From: Streptomyces sp. SAI-127 | GTDB taxonomy: Bacteria; Actinomycetota; Actinomycetes; Streptomycetales; Streptomycetaceae | DNA length: 64,000 nucleotides | Direction of reading: 5' to 3' | Assembly: GCF_029894425.1 (NCBI RefSeq) | Contig: NZ_JARXYJ010000001.1 | Coordinates: forward strand, 6,468,501 to 6,532,500 | Shown: positions 40,576-49,729 of the stretch, in pieces | Numbering within the stretch: the first letter of the stretch is position 1 | Layout of the letters: each line of letters starts with the position of its first letter | Translations under genes and position numbers: made by a program | Notes under the pieces: model-generated | Databases searched by the model: none | Told to the model about the DNA's origin: nothing | Seen by the model: the letters and a program-made list of their open reading frames with translations, nothing else

Positions 40576-42222
40576 ATGGACTCCAGGAGGCGTACGGTCG
40601 CCGAGCTCGTCGCCGGCCGGTGGGGGGACCACCGGCCCGGGCTGTGGTTCGAGGGGCGGGTGCTCACCCATCACGAGGTCGCCGCCGGCGCCGCCGCCCG
40701 GGCGGCGCTGCTCACCGACCTGCTGCCGGGCCCCGGGGCCCACATCGGTGTGCTGCTCGACAACACCCCCGAGTACCCGCTCTGGCTGAGCGCCGCCGCG
40801 CTGGCCCGTGCCGCCGTCGCCGGCATCAACCCCACCCGCCGGGGTCCCGAACTCGCCCGCGACATCCTGCACACCGAGTGCCGCCTGCTGATCACCGAGG
40901 CGTCCCACCTGCCGTTGCTGCGGGGCCTCGACCTCCCCGGCGTCCGTCTGCTGGTGACCGGCACCGAGGAGTACGACTCCCTGCTCGCGCCCTACGCCGA
41001 CGCCGAACCGGACGCCTCCCGCGCCGCGCCCGGCGACCGGCTGCTCCTCTACTTCACCTCCGGCTCGACCGGCGCCCCCAAGGCCGCGCTCTGCTCCCAG
41101 GGCCGCCTGGCCGCGGCGGGGAGCTCGCTGGCCGACCAGTTCCGGCTCGGTCCCGACGGCGTGCACTACGTCTGCATGCCGATGTTCCACGGCAACGCGG
41201 TGATCGCCGACTGGGCGCCCGCGCTGGCGAGCGGGGCGGGGGTGGCGCTGAGGCGGCGGTTCTCGGCGTCGGGGTTCCTGGCGGACGTACGCGCGTACGG
41301 GGCGACGTACTTCACCTATGTCGGCCGGGCGATCCAGTACGTCCTGGCCACCGAGCCCCGCGAGGACGACGGGGACAACCCGCTGCGGCTTGGCTTCGGC
41401 ACCGAGGCGGGGGCGGTGGACGCGGCGGCCTTCCAGCGGCGGTTCGGGGTCCGGCTGGTGGAGGGGTACGGGTCCTCCGAGGGCGGCGCGGCGATCCAGT
41501 GGGCGCCCGGCACGCCGGAGGGTGCGGTCGGGCGGGCGGGGACCGGGCTCGTCGTACTCGATCAGGAGACGGGGCAGGAGTGTCCCCGCGCACGATTCGA
41601 CACGGCCGGGCGGCTGCTGAACGGGGACGAGGCGATAGGCGAGCTGGTGAACCGGGCGCCGAACCCCTTCGAGGGGTACTGGCGCAACGCGGAGGCGGAG
41701 GCCGAGCGCCGCCGGGGCGGCTGGTACTGGACCGGTGACCTCTTCTACCGGGACGCCGACGGCTATCTCTACTTCGCGGGCCGCACCGACGACCGGCTGC
41801 GCGTCGACAGCGAGAACCTGGCCGCGGCGATGATCGAGAACATCCTCGCGCGCTACGACGGGGCGGTGGCCGTCGCCGTGTACGCGGTGCCGGATCCGGT
41901 GACCGGGGACCAGGTGATGGCGACCATCGCGGGGGCCTTCGAGCCGGAGTCCTTCGCGGACTTCCTGGAGGCCCAGCCCGACCTCGGGACGAAGATGGCG
42001 CCCCGGTTCGTGCGGGTGGTGGAGCGGATGCCGGTCACCGCCACGAACAAGATCCACCGAGCGCGGCTCAGGAAAGAGGGCGTACGGTGCGCGGACCCGG
42101 TGTGGTGGCGGCCCCCCGGCACGCGGACGTACCGGAGACTGGAATACGCCGAAGGGCCCCTCGCTCCCACGAGAGGCCCTTCACCGGTGCGCCGCCAGGG
42201 ACTCGAACCCCGGACCCGCTGA
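40576..42222 (+). CDS. Acyl-CoA ligase (AMP-binding), 3' end runs into a tRNA fragment
   Basis: ATG 40576 gives 548 aa. The ANL-family motifs are complete: YFTSGSTGAPKAALC (A3), GYGSSEGG (A5), YWTGDLFYRDADGYLYFAGRTDD (A7/A8) and TNKIHRARLR (catalytic Lys, A10). It would activate a fatty or other carboxylic acid to its CoA ester; substrate unknown. There is no carrier domain, so it is not an NRPS. After YRRLEYA the reading frame crosses a terminator-like hairpin and a 36-nt antisense tRNA-Lys fragment (VRRQGLEPRTR) before stopping, so the last 25 or so residues are not ancestral. Confidence 0.85.
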   Translation: MDSRRRTVAELVAGRWGDHRPGLWFEGRVLTHHEVAAGAAARAALLTDLLPGPGAHIGVLLDNTPEYPLWLSAAALARAAVAGINPTRRGPELARDILHTECRLLITEASHLPLLRGLDLPGVRLLVTGTEEYDSLLAPYADAEPDASRAAPGDRLLLYFTSGSTGAPKAALCSQGRLAAAGSSLADQFRLGPDGVHYVCMPMFHGNAVIADWAPALASGAGVALRRRFSASGFLADVRAYGATYFTYVGRAIQYVLATEPREDDGDNPLRLGFGTEAGAVDAAAFQRRFGVRLVEGYGSSEGGAAIQWAPGTPEGAVGRAGTGLVVLDQETGQECPRARFDTAGRLLNGDEAIGELVNRAPNPFEGYWRNAEAEAERRRGGWYWTGDLFYRDADGYLYFAGRTDDRLRVDSENLAAAMIENILARYDGAVAVAVYAVPDPVTGDQVMATIAGAFEPESFADFLEAQPDLGTKMAPRFVRVVERMPVTATNKIHRARLRKEGVRCADPVWWRPPGTRTYRRLEYAEGPLAPTRGPSPVRRQGLEPRTR

Positions 42223-42223
42223 T
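42146..42223. repeat. 78-bp direct repeat, copy 1, with tRNA-Lys 3' half
   Basis: This is identical to 42283-42360. Each copy holds a hairpin (GAAGGGCCCCTC with GAGAGGCCCTTC) followed by the 3' half of tRNA-Lys in minus orientation. In this copy the tRNA part ends at 42223 (36 nt, 42188-42223) and unrelated sequence follows. Confidence 0.9.
42188..42223 (-). pseudogene. tRNA-Lys 3' fragment
   Basis: The 36 nt correspond exactly to the 3' half (part of the anticodon stem through the acceptor 3' strand) of the tRNA-Lys at 42325. The 5' half is missing. It is read in antisense by the end of the acyl-CoA ligase gene. Confidence 0.9.
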
Positions 42224-42282
42224 GCTGCGTCTTCTGGGGGGCGACCCCCAGACCCCCAGCCGTCCTCGCGGCACCGTGGGAA

Positions 42283-42360
42283 ACGCCGAAGGGCCCCTCG
42301 CTCCCACGAGAGGCCCTTCACCGGTGCGCCGCCAGGGACTCGAACCCCGGACCCGCTGAT
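42283..42360. repeat. 78-bp direct repeat, copy 2, leading into intact tRNA-Lys
   Basis: Identical to 42146-42223, offset 137 bp. Its hairpin at 42287-42319 serves as the terminator of the intact tRNA-Lys. The 59 bp between the copies include a GGGGG/CCCCC hairpin (42234-42252). Confidence 0.9.
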
Positions 42361-42398
42361 TAAGAGTCAGCTGCTCTAACCAACTGAGCTAGCGGCGC
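42325..42398 (-). tRNA. tRNA-Lys(CTT), copy 2
   Basis: Same 74-nt sequence as copy 1, with anticodon CTT and no encoded CCA. The flanks differ from copies 1 and 3 except for the tRNA itself and the first few bases upstream. Confidence 0.97.
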
Positions 42399-42544
42399 AT
42401 GACTCTCGCCGTCCGCCTTCGGCGGCTGGCGACAGAGAAAATACTACCCGGTCTCAGAGGGTGCTTCCGACCACGCTCGAGTGGACCCACCCAGGGGTGC
42501 GCGACCGGCCCCCAGGTGCGACGGGCGGCCTTCCTGCCCCGCTC

Positions 42545-43303
42545 CTAGATCGCCAGTGACAGGAGGACCGGTGCCGCTCCCCTGTTCAAGCGGTCCGTGG
42601 CCTGGCGCAGGCGGTGGGCCTGGTCGATCGGGAGGGACAGCGCCAGGCAGCCCACCGCGGAGCCCGCTGTGATCGGCACCGCCGCGCACACCGTGCCCAC
42701 CGCGTACTCCTGAAGGTCGAGGTGGGGGACCGTCGGCGGCTGGGTCTCCAGGCGGGAGAGCAGCAGCTTGTCGTTGGTGATGGTGCGCGAGGTGAGCCGG
42801 GTCATGCGGTGCCGGGAGAGGTGGTCGCGGCGGCCGTTGTGGTCGAGCTGGCTGAGCAGGCTCTTGCCGAGCGCGGTGGCGTGGGCGGAGGAGCGGAAGT
42901 CCACCCACTCGTTGACCGCCGGGGTCGCGGGGCCGTCGGCGTACTGGGCGATGGTGACCTCGCCGTCGACGTACCGGCTGATGTAGACCGCCGCGCCGAT
43001 CGAGTCGCGCAGCTCGTCGAGGGTGTGCTGGAGCTTGTCGCGCAGGGCCTCGTCACGGTCGTGCGCGGAGCTCAGCCTGGTCAGGGCGGCTCCCGTCACA
43101 TACGCGCCGTCGGCGACCTGCTCGACGTACCCCTCGCGACGCAGCATCCTCAGGAGCGTGGTCAGCCGCTCCGGGGCGAGGCCGGTGGTACGGGCGAGTT
43201 CGACGTCGGTGACTCCGGCGGTGTGCCGCGCCACCGTCTCCAGGACGCGCAGTGCGTCCTGGGCCGAGTGGTACGGCGCGGTCGGCTCGTGCTTCAGCGC
43301 CAC
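42545..43303 (-). CDS. IclR-family transcriptional regulator
   Basis: GTG 43303 is chosen because AGGGGG lies 8 bases upstream; the frame extends 10 codons further. The 252-aa protein has an N-terminal winged helix (ALRVLETVARHTAGVTDVELARTTGLAPERLTTLLRMLRREGYVE) and the IclR effector domain (HATALGKSLLSQL, YAVGTVCAAVPI, LALSLPID). It lies downstream of the ectoine-type transporter operon in the same direction, with its own 220-bp upstream region containing palindromes at 43454-43471 and 43476-43485, so it may control itself and the transporter. Confidence 0.88.
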   Translation of the reverse strand: MALKHEPTAPYHSAQDALRVLETVARHTAGVTDVELARTTGLAPERLTTLLRMLRREGYVEQVADGAYVTGAALTRLSSAHDRDEALRDKLQHTLDELRDSIGAAVYISRYVDGEVTIAQYADGPATPAVNEWVDFRSSAHATALGKSLLSQLDHNGRRDHLSRHRMTRLTSRTITNDKLLLSRLETQPPTVPHLDLQEYAVGTVCAAVPITAGSAVGCLALSLPIDQAHRLRQATDRLNRGAAPVLLSLAI

Positions 43304-43453
43304 GGTTTTCCCCCTGCGCTCGCTCGGTCGCACTACTACTGGGCCGTAATCCAGACAGCGATCCCCTCCACGATAACCGGCAAAAGGCTTGTAGTGAGCG
43401 GCTGTTGACGAGATTCCGTCCCCGGGCCGGGCCTCTCAGCAGGGGCGCTGGCA

Positions 43454-43471
43454 CTCTGGCATATGCCAGAG
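43454..43471. promoter_or_regulatory. 18-bp perfect palindrome upstream of the IclR gene
   Basis: CTCTGGCATATGCCAGAG is fully self-complementary and lies 151 bp upstream of the IclR start, beside a second palindrome GACCCGGGTC. Its TGGCATATGCCA core recurs at 57765-57776. Binding protein unknown. Confidence 0.5.
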
Positions 43472-43523
43472 ACATGACCCGGGTCCGGGACCTCGTAGGT
43501 TGAACGCTGTTCACCTCTTGTAG

Positions 43524-44321
43524 TCAGAGAACCGCGCTGAGAAATTCCCGGGTGCGGTCCTGCTCGGGGTCGCTGAAGATCTTCTCCGGTGCGCCCGACT
43601 CGATGATGCGGCCCGAGTCGAACATCAGGACCTGGTCGGAGATGTCCCGGGCGAAGTTCATCTCGTGGGTCACGCAGAGCATCGTGATGTCGGTGGTGCG
43701 GGCGATGTCCCGCAGCACGTCGAGGACACCGGCGACCAGCTCAGGGTCGAGCGCCGACGTCACCTCGTCGAGCAGCAGCACCCGCGGCCGCATGGCCAGC
43801 GCCCGCGCGATCGCGACCCGCTGCTGCTGGCCGCCGGAGAGCTGGGTCGGCCGGGCGCCGGCCTTGTCGGAGAGGCCCACCAGGTCGAGCAGCTCACGCG
43901 CGCGTGCCTCCGCCTCGTCCTTGGACATGCCGAGCACGGTGACGGGCGCCTCGGTGATGTTGCGCAGGACCGTCATGTTCGGGAACAGGTTGAACTGCTG
44001 GAAGACCATCCCGATCTTCTTCCGCACCTCGCGCAGCTGCTTCTCCGGCGCCGGGAACAGGGTCTGGTCGTCGACCGTGACCGTGCCCTCGTCGGGCTTG
44101 GTCAGCGTCATCAGCATCCGCAGGATCGTGGTCTTGCCGGATCCGGAGGGGCCGATCAGCGTGACGTGCTTGCCGGAGTCCACGGAGAAGTTCAGCCGGT
44201 CCAGGACGGTGTTCGACCCGAAGCGCTTGGTCACGTTCTCGAAGCGGATCAGCTCGCTGCCGTCCACCGGCGGGTTGGCGCCTGCGTCGGGCTCTTTCAT
44301 CAGGGGAGTGTCAGCGGACAA
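43524..44321 (-). CDS. ehuA: ABC transporter ATPase, ectoine/polar amino acid type
   Basis: The 265-aa protein has Walker A GPSGSGKTT, Q-loop MVFQQFNLFPNMTVL, signature LSGGQQQR and Walker B LLLDEVTSALD. Close to HisP/GlnQ enzymes. It starts inside the 3' end of the ehuD-like gene (11-bp overlap) and ends the four-gene transporter operon. Assignment to ectoine/hydroxyectoine uptake rests on the whole operon resembling EhuBCDA as annotated in Streptomyces; another polar amino acid is possible. Confidence 0.85.
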   Translation of the reverse strand: MSADTPLMKEPDAGANPPVDGSELIRFENVTKRFGSNTVLDRLNFSVDSGKHVTLIGPSGSGKTTILRMLMTLTKPDEGTVTVDDQTLFPAPEKQLREVRKKIGMVFQQFNLFPNMTVLRNITEAPVTVLGMSKDEAEARARELLDLVGLSDKAGARPTQLSGGQQQRVAIARALAMRPRVLLLDEVTSALDPELVAGVLDVLRDIARTTDITMLCVTHEMNFARDISDQVLMFDSGRIIESGAPEKIFSDPEQDRTREFLSAVL

Positions 44322-44961
44322 GACGTCGCTCCAGGGATCGCAGAAGAAGGGAGGCCAGATAGGAGATGACGATGAAGGCCACGCCGATCACGGTCAGCGG
44401 CTCGGTGAACTGGAAGTGCTCCTGGGCGAACAGCCGCGCCTCGCCGAGCATCTCCAGCACCGTGATGACCATCAGCATCGGTGTGTCCTTGAGCATCGAG
44501 ATCACGTAGTTGCCGAGAGCGGGTACGACCCGGCGGATCGCCTGCGGCAGGATCACCACCTGCCAGGTCCGCACCCGCGGCAGGTTCAGCGCCGTCGCCG
44601 CCTCCCACTGGCCGGTCGGCACCGCCTCGATACCGGCCCGGTAGACCTGCATGGTGTACGTCGAGTAGTGCAGCCCGATCCCGATGACACCGGTGGCCAG
44701 CGCCGAGAGGGTCACGCCCCACTCGGGCAGCACATAGAAGAGGAAGAACAGCTGGACCAGCAGCGGGGTGTTGCGCACGAACTCCGTGACCACCCCGACC
44801 GGCCAGCGCACGAACCGTGAGGGCGCGCGCATCAGCAGCGCCCACACCAGGCCCAGCGCGAAGGAGATCAGCGAGCCGAGCGCGAGGGCCTGCAGGGTGA
44901 CCAGCAGCCCGTCCCAGAACTGCGGCATGAAGTCGCTGACGGCACTCCAGTCCCATGTCAT
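44311..44961 (-). CDS. ehuD: ABC transporter permease, ectoine type (second)
   Basis: The 216-aa protein has four to five membrane helices and the HisMQ-family start LLVTLQALALGSLISFALGLVWALL. The EAA-like loop reads EAATALNLPRVRTWQVVILPQAIRRVVPALGNYVISMLKDTPM. It overlaps the ehuC stop by 4 bases and is overlapped by ehuA, so the permeases and ATPase are coupled in translation. Confidence 0.85.
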   Translation of the reverse strand: MTWDWSAVSDFMPQFWDGLLVTLQALALGSLISFALGLVWALLMRAPSRFVRWPVGVVTEFVRNTPLLVQLFFLFYVLPEWGVTLSALATGVIGIGLHYSTYTMQVYRAGIEAVPTGQWEAATALNLPRVRTWQVVILPQAIRRVVPALGNYVISMLKDTPMLMVITVLEMLGEARLFAQEHFQFTEPLTVIGVAFIVISYLASLLLRSLERRLVR

Positions 44962-45656
44962 CCGACACTCCCTCCGACCGGCTGGGGCACCTGGACCTCA
45001 CGCGTGGGTTCCTTGCCGACCCCCGCCTTGAGCTTCTTCTCGAGGCCGCGCATCAACCGCGTGAGCAGGAAGGCGATCACGAAGTAGATGAGCAGCAGAT
45101 ACGTGTAGATCCCGGCGCTCTCCTGGAGCGCCAGCCGCACCAGGTTGCCGCTGAACGCCAGATCGCCCATGCCCATCACGGACACCAGCGCGGTGCCCTT
45201 GAGCAGCTCGATCAGCAGGTTGGAGAACGGCGGGATCATCTCCGGCACCGCCTGCGGCAGCAGGATCAGCCTCAGCCGCTGCCAGGGCGTGAAGCTCAGC
45301 GCGATCCCGCCCTCCTGCTGCGCCGGGTCGACCGCCTTGAGCGCCCCGCGCACGATCTCGGAGCCGTACGCCCCGTAGGTCAGTCCGAGTGCGAGCGTGC
45401 CCGCCCACATCGGCACCAGCTGCCAGCCGAAGGCCGGGGGCAGCACGAAGAACACCCAGAAGATCATCACCAGCGCCGAGGTCCCGCGGAACACCTCGGT
45501 GTAGAGGCCCGCGAGGAAGCGGACGATCCACAGCCGGTGGGTGCGCAGGACGCCGACCACGAAGGACACGGCGGCGGCGAGGATCGCGCTGAAGAACAGC
45601 AGCTGGACCGTCGTCCAGATGCCTTTGAGCACCAGTTCCCAGAGTCCGGAGGTCAT
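44958..45656 (-). CDS. ehuC: ABC transporter permease, ectoine type (first)
   Basis: The 232-aa protein has about five helices (WTTVQLLFFSAILAAAVSFVVGVL first) and the coupling loop QEGGIALSFTPWQRLRLILLPQAVPEMIPPFSNLLIELLKGTAL. Its start overlaps the ehuB stop by 4 bases. It pairs with EhuD as the membrane channel. Confidence 0.85.
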   Translation of the reverse strand: MTSGLWELVLKGIWTTVQLLFFSAILAAAVSFVVGVLRTHRLWIVRFLAGLYTEVFRGTSALVMIFWVFFVLPPAFGWQLVPMWAGTLALGLTYGAYGSEIVRGALKAVDPAQQEGGIALSFTPWQRLRLILLPQAVPEMIPPFSNLLIELLKGTALVSVMGMGDLAFSGNLVRLALQESAGIYTYLLLIYFVIAFLLTRLMRGLEKKLKAGVGKEPTREVQVPQPVGGSVG

Positions 45657-46558
45657 CCGCCGCAGAGCTCCTTCGCGGTCAGGTCCGTCATCTCGGCCTG
45701 CGTGAACCCGAAGGGCTTGAGGACCCGGAACAGCTCCCCGCTCTTCTTCAGCTTCCGCAGCTCGGCGTTGAAGGCGTCCCGCAGGTTCGTCTCGGTCCGG
45801 CGGAACGCGAAGGCGCCCCCGTCGACGTGCGGTTTGCCGCCGACGGTCGGGGTGAAGGCCTTGGTGGCCTCCGCCTTGGCCGATTTCTTCACCACCTCGC
45901 GGGTGGTGAGCGCGGTCCCGGCGAACACGTCGACGCGTCCCGCCTCCACGGCGTTCAGCCCCGCGACCTGGTCCGGCACGATCAGGATGTCGCTTTCCTT
46001 GTATCCCGCCTCGACGGCGTACCCGATCTCCGCGTAGCCGGTCCCGGTGGCGAACTTCGCCTTCTTCGCGACGACGTCCTTGTAGTTGTGAAGACCTTTG
46101 GGATTTCCCTTGCGCACGATGAAGGAATCGAGCATCTGGTAGTCGGGATCGGCGAAGATCACCTGCTCGCAGCGTTCCGGGGTGACGTACATCCCGGCCG
46201 CCACGACATCGAACTGCTGGGAATTCAGCCCGGGAATGAGTGAGCCGAACTCGGTGGGCACGGGCTGCACCTTGTCCACCCCGAGCCGCTTGAATATGAC
46301 CCTCGCGAGTTCTGGTGCCTCACCGGTGAGGTCGCCGTTCTTGTCGATGTATCCGAAAGGGATCTCACCCGCGATTCCCAGCCGTACGACACCTGCCGCC
46401 CTGAGCCGGTCGAGCAGTTCACCGCCTCCCTCGGTCGAGGCGGTGGCCACGCGTGAGCAGCCCGCCGCGCCCAGTGCACCGAGCGCCGCCACCCCCGCGA
46501 GCAGCGACCGGCGGGTGGTCCCGGATATGTGTTCGCCATGTTCCAGTGGTGGAGCCAT
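45653..46558 (-). CDS. ehuB: Ectoine-type solute-binding lipoprotein
   Basis: ATG 46558 gives 301 aa with a Tat-like RRSLLAGVAALGALGAAGC signal and lipobox Cys at residue 34. The family-3 binding protein follows: VVRLGIAGEIPFGYIDKNGDLTGEAPELARVIFKRLGV, then FDVVAAGMYVTPERCEQVIFADP and DQVAGLNAVEAGRVDVFAGTALT. YVTPERC is typical of EhuB annotated in actinobacteria. It heads the ehuBCDA operon; ectoines are compatible solutes and can serve as nutrients. Confidence 0.83.
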   Translation of the reverse strand: MAPPLEHGEHISGTTRRSLLAGVAALGALGAAGCSRVATASTEGGGELLDRLRAAGVVRLGIAGEIPFGYIDKNGDLTGEAPELARVIFKRLGVDKVQPVPTEFGSLIPGLNSQQFDVVAAGMYVTPERCEQVIFADPDYQMLDSFIVRKGNPKGLHNYKDVVAKKAKFATGTGYAEIGYAVEAGYKESDILIVPDQVAGLNAVEAGRVDVFAGTALTTREVVKKSAKAEATKAFTPTVGGKPHVDGGAFAFRRTETNLRDAFNAELRKLKKSGELFRVLKPFGFTQAEMTDLTAKELCGG

Positions 46559-46655
46559 GGCGGCGCGGCTACCCGACCGGATGCGACTTATGCAGATCGA
46601 TTTGAGCCCCGTTCCGGACTGAGGCCCTCTTGACCGGCGGGGGACCATGGAATGC

Positions 46656-47150
46656 ATGGCTGACCGCTACATCGAAGTCTCGCTGGTCAAGCGGGGAATC
46701 ACCGCCACGGCAAAGCTCCTGGACGATCGGGCGCCGATCACCTGCGCGGCCGTCTGGGATGCCCTCCCGCTCGCCGGCGACGTCTACCACGCGAAGTACG
46801 CACGCAATGAGATCTACGCCCTTTTCCCGCCTTTCGCGGAAACCGAACCACCCCTGGAAAATCCGACAGTTACCCCGATTCCCGGAGATCTCTGCTATTT
46901 CTCCTTCGCCGGCACCGAGCTCGGCACCAAGTCCTACGGCTACGACCGCGAGGTCCGCGCGGGCACGACCGTCGTCGACCTGGCCCTGTTCTACGAACGC
47001 AACAACCTCCTCCTGAACGCCGATGTGGGCTGGGTCCCCGGAATCGTCTGGGGTCAGGTGGTGGACGGGCTGGACGCCCTGGCCGAGGGCTGCAACGACC
47101 TCTGGCGCGCGGGCGCCCTCGGCGAGAGCCTCCGGTTCAGCCGGGCGTGA
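46656..47150 (+). CDS. DUF3830 family protein
   Basis: I prefer ATG 46656 (MADRYIEVSL, 164 aa); ATG 46647 is nearer GGGGGA but leaves only two bases of spacing. The protein has the cyclophilin-like DUF3830 features: KLLDDRAPITCAAVWDALPLAGDVYHAKYARNEIYALFPP and GDLCYFSFAG. It is divergent from ehuB and convergent with the amidase, overlapping it by 14 bp. Members lie near amidases and racemase-fold enzymes and may be small-molecule catabolic enzymes; activity unproven. Confidence 0.78.
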   Translation: MADRYIEVSLVKRGITATAKLLDDRAPITCAAVWDALPLAGDVYHAKYARNEIYALFPPFAETEPPLENPTVTPIPGDLCYFSFAGTELGTKSYGYDREVRAGTTVVDLALFYERNNLLLNADVGWVPGIVWGQVVDGLDALAEGCNDLWRAGALGESLRFSRA

Positions 47151-48564
47151 CGCTCCTCGCGCGAGCCGGGTCGGGTGGCCGGATGCCCGCCGTTTCCGCC
47201 TCGTAGAGTGCGTGGGCCGCCCGCAGCACCAGGTCGTCCCGGTGCCGGGCCGCCACGATCTGGAGTCCCACCGGCAGCCCGTCGGCGTCGGTCCCCACCG
47301 GGACGGACGCGGCGGGCTGCTGGGTCATGTTGAAGGGGTACGTGAAGGGCGTCCACCCCGTCCAGCGGTGGTGCCCCGAGCCCTTCGGGACCTCTGTGCC
47401 CGCCTCGAACGCGGTGATCGGGAGGGCCGGGGTGACCAACAGGTCGTAGGAGTCGTGGAAGCGGCCCATCCGGCGCCCGAGTTCCATCCGGACGTCCACC
47501 GCGGCCAGGTAGTCGAGCGCGCTCATGCGCGACCCCAGGCCGCAGATCGCCCGGAGCCCCGGGTCCAGCAACTCCCGCTGGTGCGGGCCGAGATGCTGGG
47601 TCACCCGGGCCGCCCCGCTGAACCACAGGGTGTGGAAGGCGTCCACCGGGTCGGCGAAGTCGGGATCGGTCTCGGTGACGTACGCGCCGAGTCCGGCCAG
47701 GCGTTCCACGGCCCGCCGTACCGCCGCGGCGACCTCGGGCTGTACGGCCACCTGGCCGCCGAGGGACGGCGAGTACGCGACCCGCAGCCCGCGCACCCCG
47801 CCCGACAGGGCCGCCGTGTACGGGCCGGCCGCCGGGCCCAGCGCCGACCAGTCACGGGAGTCCGGCACCCCGATGACGTCGAGGAGCAGTGCCGCGTCGG
47901 CCGCGTCGCGGGTCATCGGGCCCACGTGGGCGAGGGTGCCGAAGGCGCTCGCCGGGTAGAGCGGCACGCGGCCGTACGTCGGCTTGAGGGCGAAGATCCC
48001 GCAGAACGCGGCCGGGATACGGACGCTGCCCCCGCCGTCCGTGCCGAGCGCGAGCGGCCCCGCGCCGAGCGCCACGGCCGCCGCGGCGCCCCCGCTGGAG
48101 CCGCCCGCGGTGCGTGTCGGGCCGTAGGGATTGCGCGTCACGCCCGACAGCGGCGAGTCCGTGACGCCCTTCCAGCCGAACTCGGGGGTCGTGGTCTTGC
48201 CGAGGAAGACCGCGCCCTGCTCGCGCAGCCGGGCGACGGACGGGGCGTCCTCGTCCCAGGTGCCGCTCTCCGGGATCGTCCTTGAGCCCTTCAGCGTCGG
48301 GGCGCCGCGCAGCAGCAGGATGTCCTTCACCGTGACCGGGACGCCGTCCACCGCGCCGGACGGCTCCCCCCGTCGCCAGCGGTCGGCCGAGGCGCGGGCC
48401 TGCGCCAGGGCCTCCTCGCCGGTCAGCCGCACGAAGGCGTTCACCTCCGGCTGGATCCGTTCGGCCCGGTCCAGAGCCGCCCGGGTCGCCTCCACAGGGC
48501 TGAACTCGCCCTTGCGGTAGCCCTCCACGAGTTGTACGGCGGTCAGTTCGGTGAGGTCCTGCAT
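47137..48564 (-). CDS. Amidase-signature family amidohydrolase
   Basis: ATG 48564 gives 475 aa. The Ser-cisSer-Lys triad is clear: VTVKD (Lys, about 79), [14 protein letters not shown] (cis-Ser) and [16 protein letters not shown] (nucleophile Ser). C-terminal [19 protein letters not shown] fits enzymes that hydrolyse small amides. It is not GatA: there is no GatB or GatC, and the context is catabolic. The next gene upstream on the same strand ends 19 bp away, so they form one transcript. Confidence 0.9.
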   Translation of the reverse strand: MQDLTELTAVQLVEGYRKGEFSPVEATRAALDRAERIQPEVNAFVRLTGEEALAQARASADRWRRGEPSGAVDGVPVTVKDILLLRGAPTLKGSRTIPESGTWDEDAPSVARLREQGAVFLGKTTTPEFGWKGVTDSPLSGVTRNPYGPTRTAGGSSGGAAAAVALGAGPLALGTDGGGSVRIPAAFCGIFALKPTYGRVPLYPASAFGTLAHVGPMTRDAADAALLLDVIGVPDSRDWSALGPAAGPYTAALSGGVRGLRVAYSPSLGGQVAVQPEVAAAVRRAVERLAGLGAYVTETDPDFADPVDAFHTLWFSGAARVTQHLGPHQRELLDPGLRAICGLGSRMSALDYLAAVDVRMELGRRMGRFHDSYDLLVTPALPITAFEAGTEVPKGSGHHRWTGWTPFTYPFNMTQQPAASVPVGTDADGLPVGLQIVAARHRDDLVLRAAHALYEAETAGIRPPDPARARSVTPG

Positions 48565-48583
48565 GTGCCCCTCCGCTCGACGT

Positions 48584-49531
48584 TCAGTGCCCTGGCACGT
48601 ACCCGCGTTGCTTGTCGACCACGTTCGGCAGTGATCTGCCCGCCTCCCAGCGGTCGTACAACTGCAGGAACTGCGTGCCGAGTTCATCGCGCCAGCCGAC
48701 CGTGTCACCGCTCATGTGCGGGGACACGATCAGGCCGGGCACCTGCCACAACGGGCTTTCGGGCGGCAGCGGTTCGGTGTCGAACACATCGAGGGCGGCC
48801 CCGGCGATCCACCGCTTGGACACCGCCTCCACCAGCGCGTCCTCGACGACCAGCTGACCCCGGCCGATGTTGATGAACCGCGCGGAGGGCTGCATCATCC
48901 CGAAGCGGTGGGCGTCGAACATGCCGTGCGTGTCCGCGGTGAGCGGGGCGGCCGCGATCACCCAGTCGGCGCGGGCCATCAGACGGTCGAGGTCGTCGGG
49001 GCCGTGGATCCCGGTGCGGGAACGGCGGCCGACGAGTGCGGTGGTGATGCCGAGCGCCTTGAGGGTGCTCACGATCGCCCGCCCGATGGGCCCGGAACCG
49101 ACCACACAGGCGCGGGTCCCGGTCACCCGCTGGGACTCCCGGTGCCGCCACACACCCTCCCGCTGCAGGTCCAGGGTCCGGGGCAGGTCCTTCGCCATCG
49201 TCAGGACCAGCGCGGCGACGTACTCGGCGATCGGCTGGTCGAAGACCCCGCGGGCGTTGGTCACCACCGTGTCGGAGACGGCGAGTTCGGGGCACATCAG
49301 ATGGTCCACGCCCGCGCTCGCCGTGTGCACCCAGCGCGGCCGCGGGCCCTCGCCCGGCCACGCGTCACGCACCGCGGTCGAGGTGAAGTCCCAGACCAGC
49401 AGCACGTCGGCGGACGGCAGCCGCTCGGCGAGCGTGGCCTGGTCCGCGTGCTCGATCCGGGCCCGCCCGGTGAGCTTTCCGAGCCGGGGCGGGGGGTCGG
49501 CGTCAAGGACCAGAAGGGTGGGGACGGACAT
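48584..49531 (-). CDS. D-2-hydroxyacid dehydrogenase
   Basis: The 315-aa protein has the dinucleotide site VVGSGPIGRAI (about 143-153), the substrate Arg in INIGRGQLVVEDAL, the Glu in DVFDTEPLP and catalytic His in IVSPHMSGDT. Overall like GhrA/SerA-type dehydrogenases that reduce 2-oxo acids. It is the first gene of a leftward pair with the amidase and is divergent from the racemase-fold pair at 49730. Confidence 0.88.
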   Translation of the reverse strand: MSVPTLLVLDADPPPRLGKLTGRARIEHADQATLAERLPSADVLLVWDFTSTAVRDAWPGEGPRPRWVHTASAGVDHLMCPELAVSDTVVTNARGVFDQPIAEYVAALVLTMAKDLPRTLDLQREGVWRHRESQRVTGTRACVVGSGPIGRAIVSTLKALGITTALVGRRSRTGIHGPDDLDRLMARADWVIAAAPLTADTHGMFDAHRFGMMQPSARFINIGRGQLVVEDALVEAVSKRWIAGAALDVFDTEPLPPESPLWQVPGLIVSPHMSGDTVGWRDELGTQFLQLYDRWEAGRSLPNVVDKQRGYVPGH

Positions 49532-49729
49532 CGAGGCACCGTTTCTACGGATTATCGCGGTGGCTGCCAGGCGTCTGACATGGGCGGGAACGCCGGCGGT
49601 GACACCGGTGTGACGTGAGCGTGACATGGGCGGATTGACCACGCTCGCACCCGAACCTACCTTCGTCAACACGGGCGTTGTGCACGTTCCGCTGTCCCCC
49701 CGTCTCTCACCGTGAGGCCGGTCTCTGCC

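Noticed and set aside
40576..42222. NRPS adenylation domain or biosynthetic gene cluster
   Set aside because: The AMP-binding protein is stand-alone, with no carrier, condensation or ketosynthase genes nearby.
42146..42223. The ligase C-terminal extension as a real protein domain
   Set aside because: It is the antisense translation of a tRNA fragment and a hairpin, a pattern that arises wherever tRNA-Lys is read backwards.
47137..48564. Amidase as GatA of the tRNA amidotransferase
   Set aside because: No GatB or GatC nearby and the end region fits small-molecule amidases.
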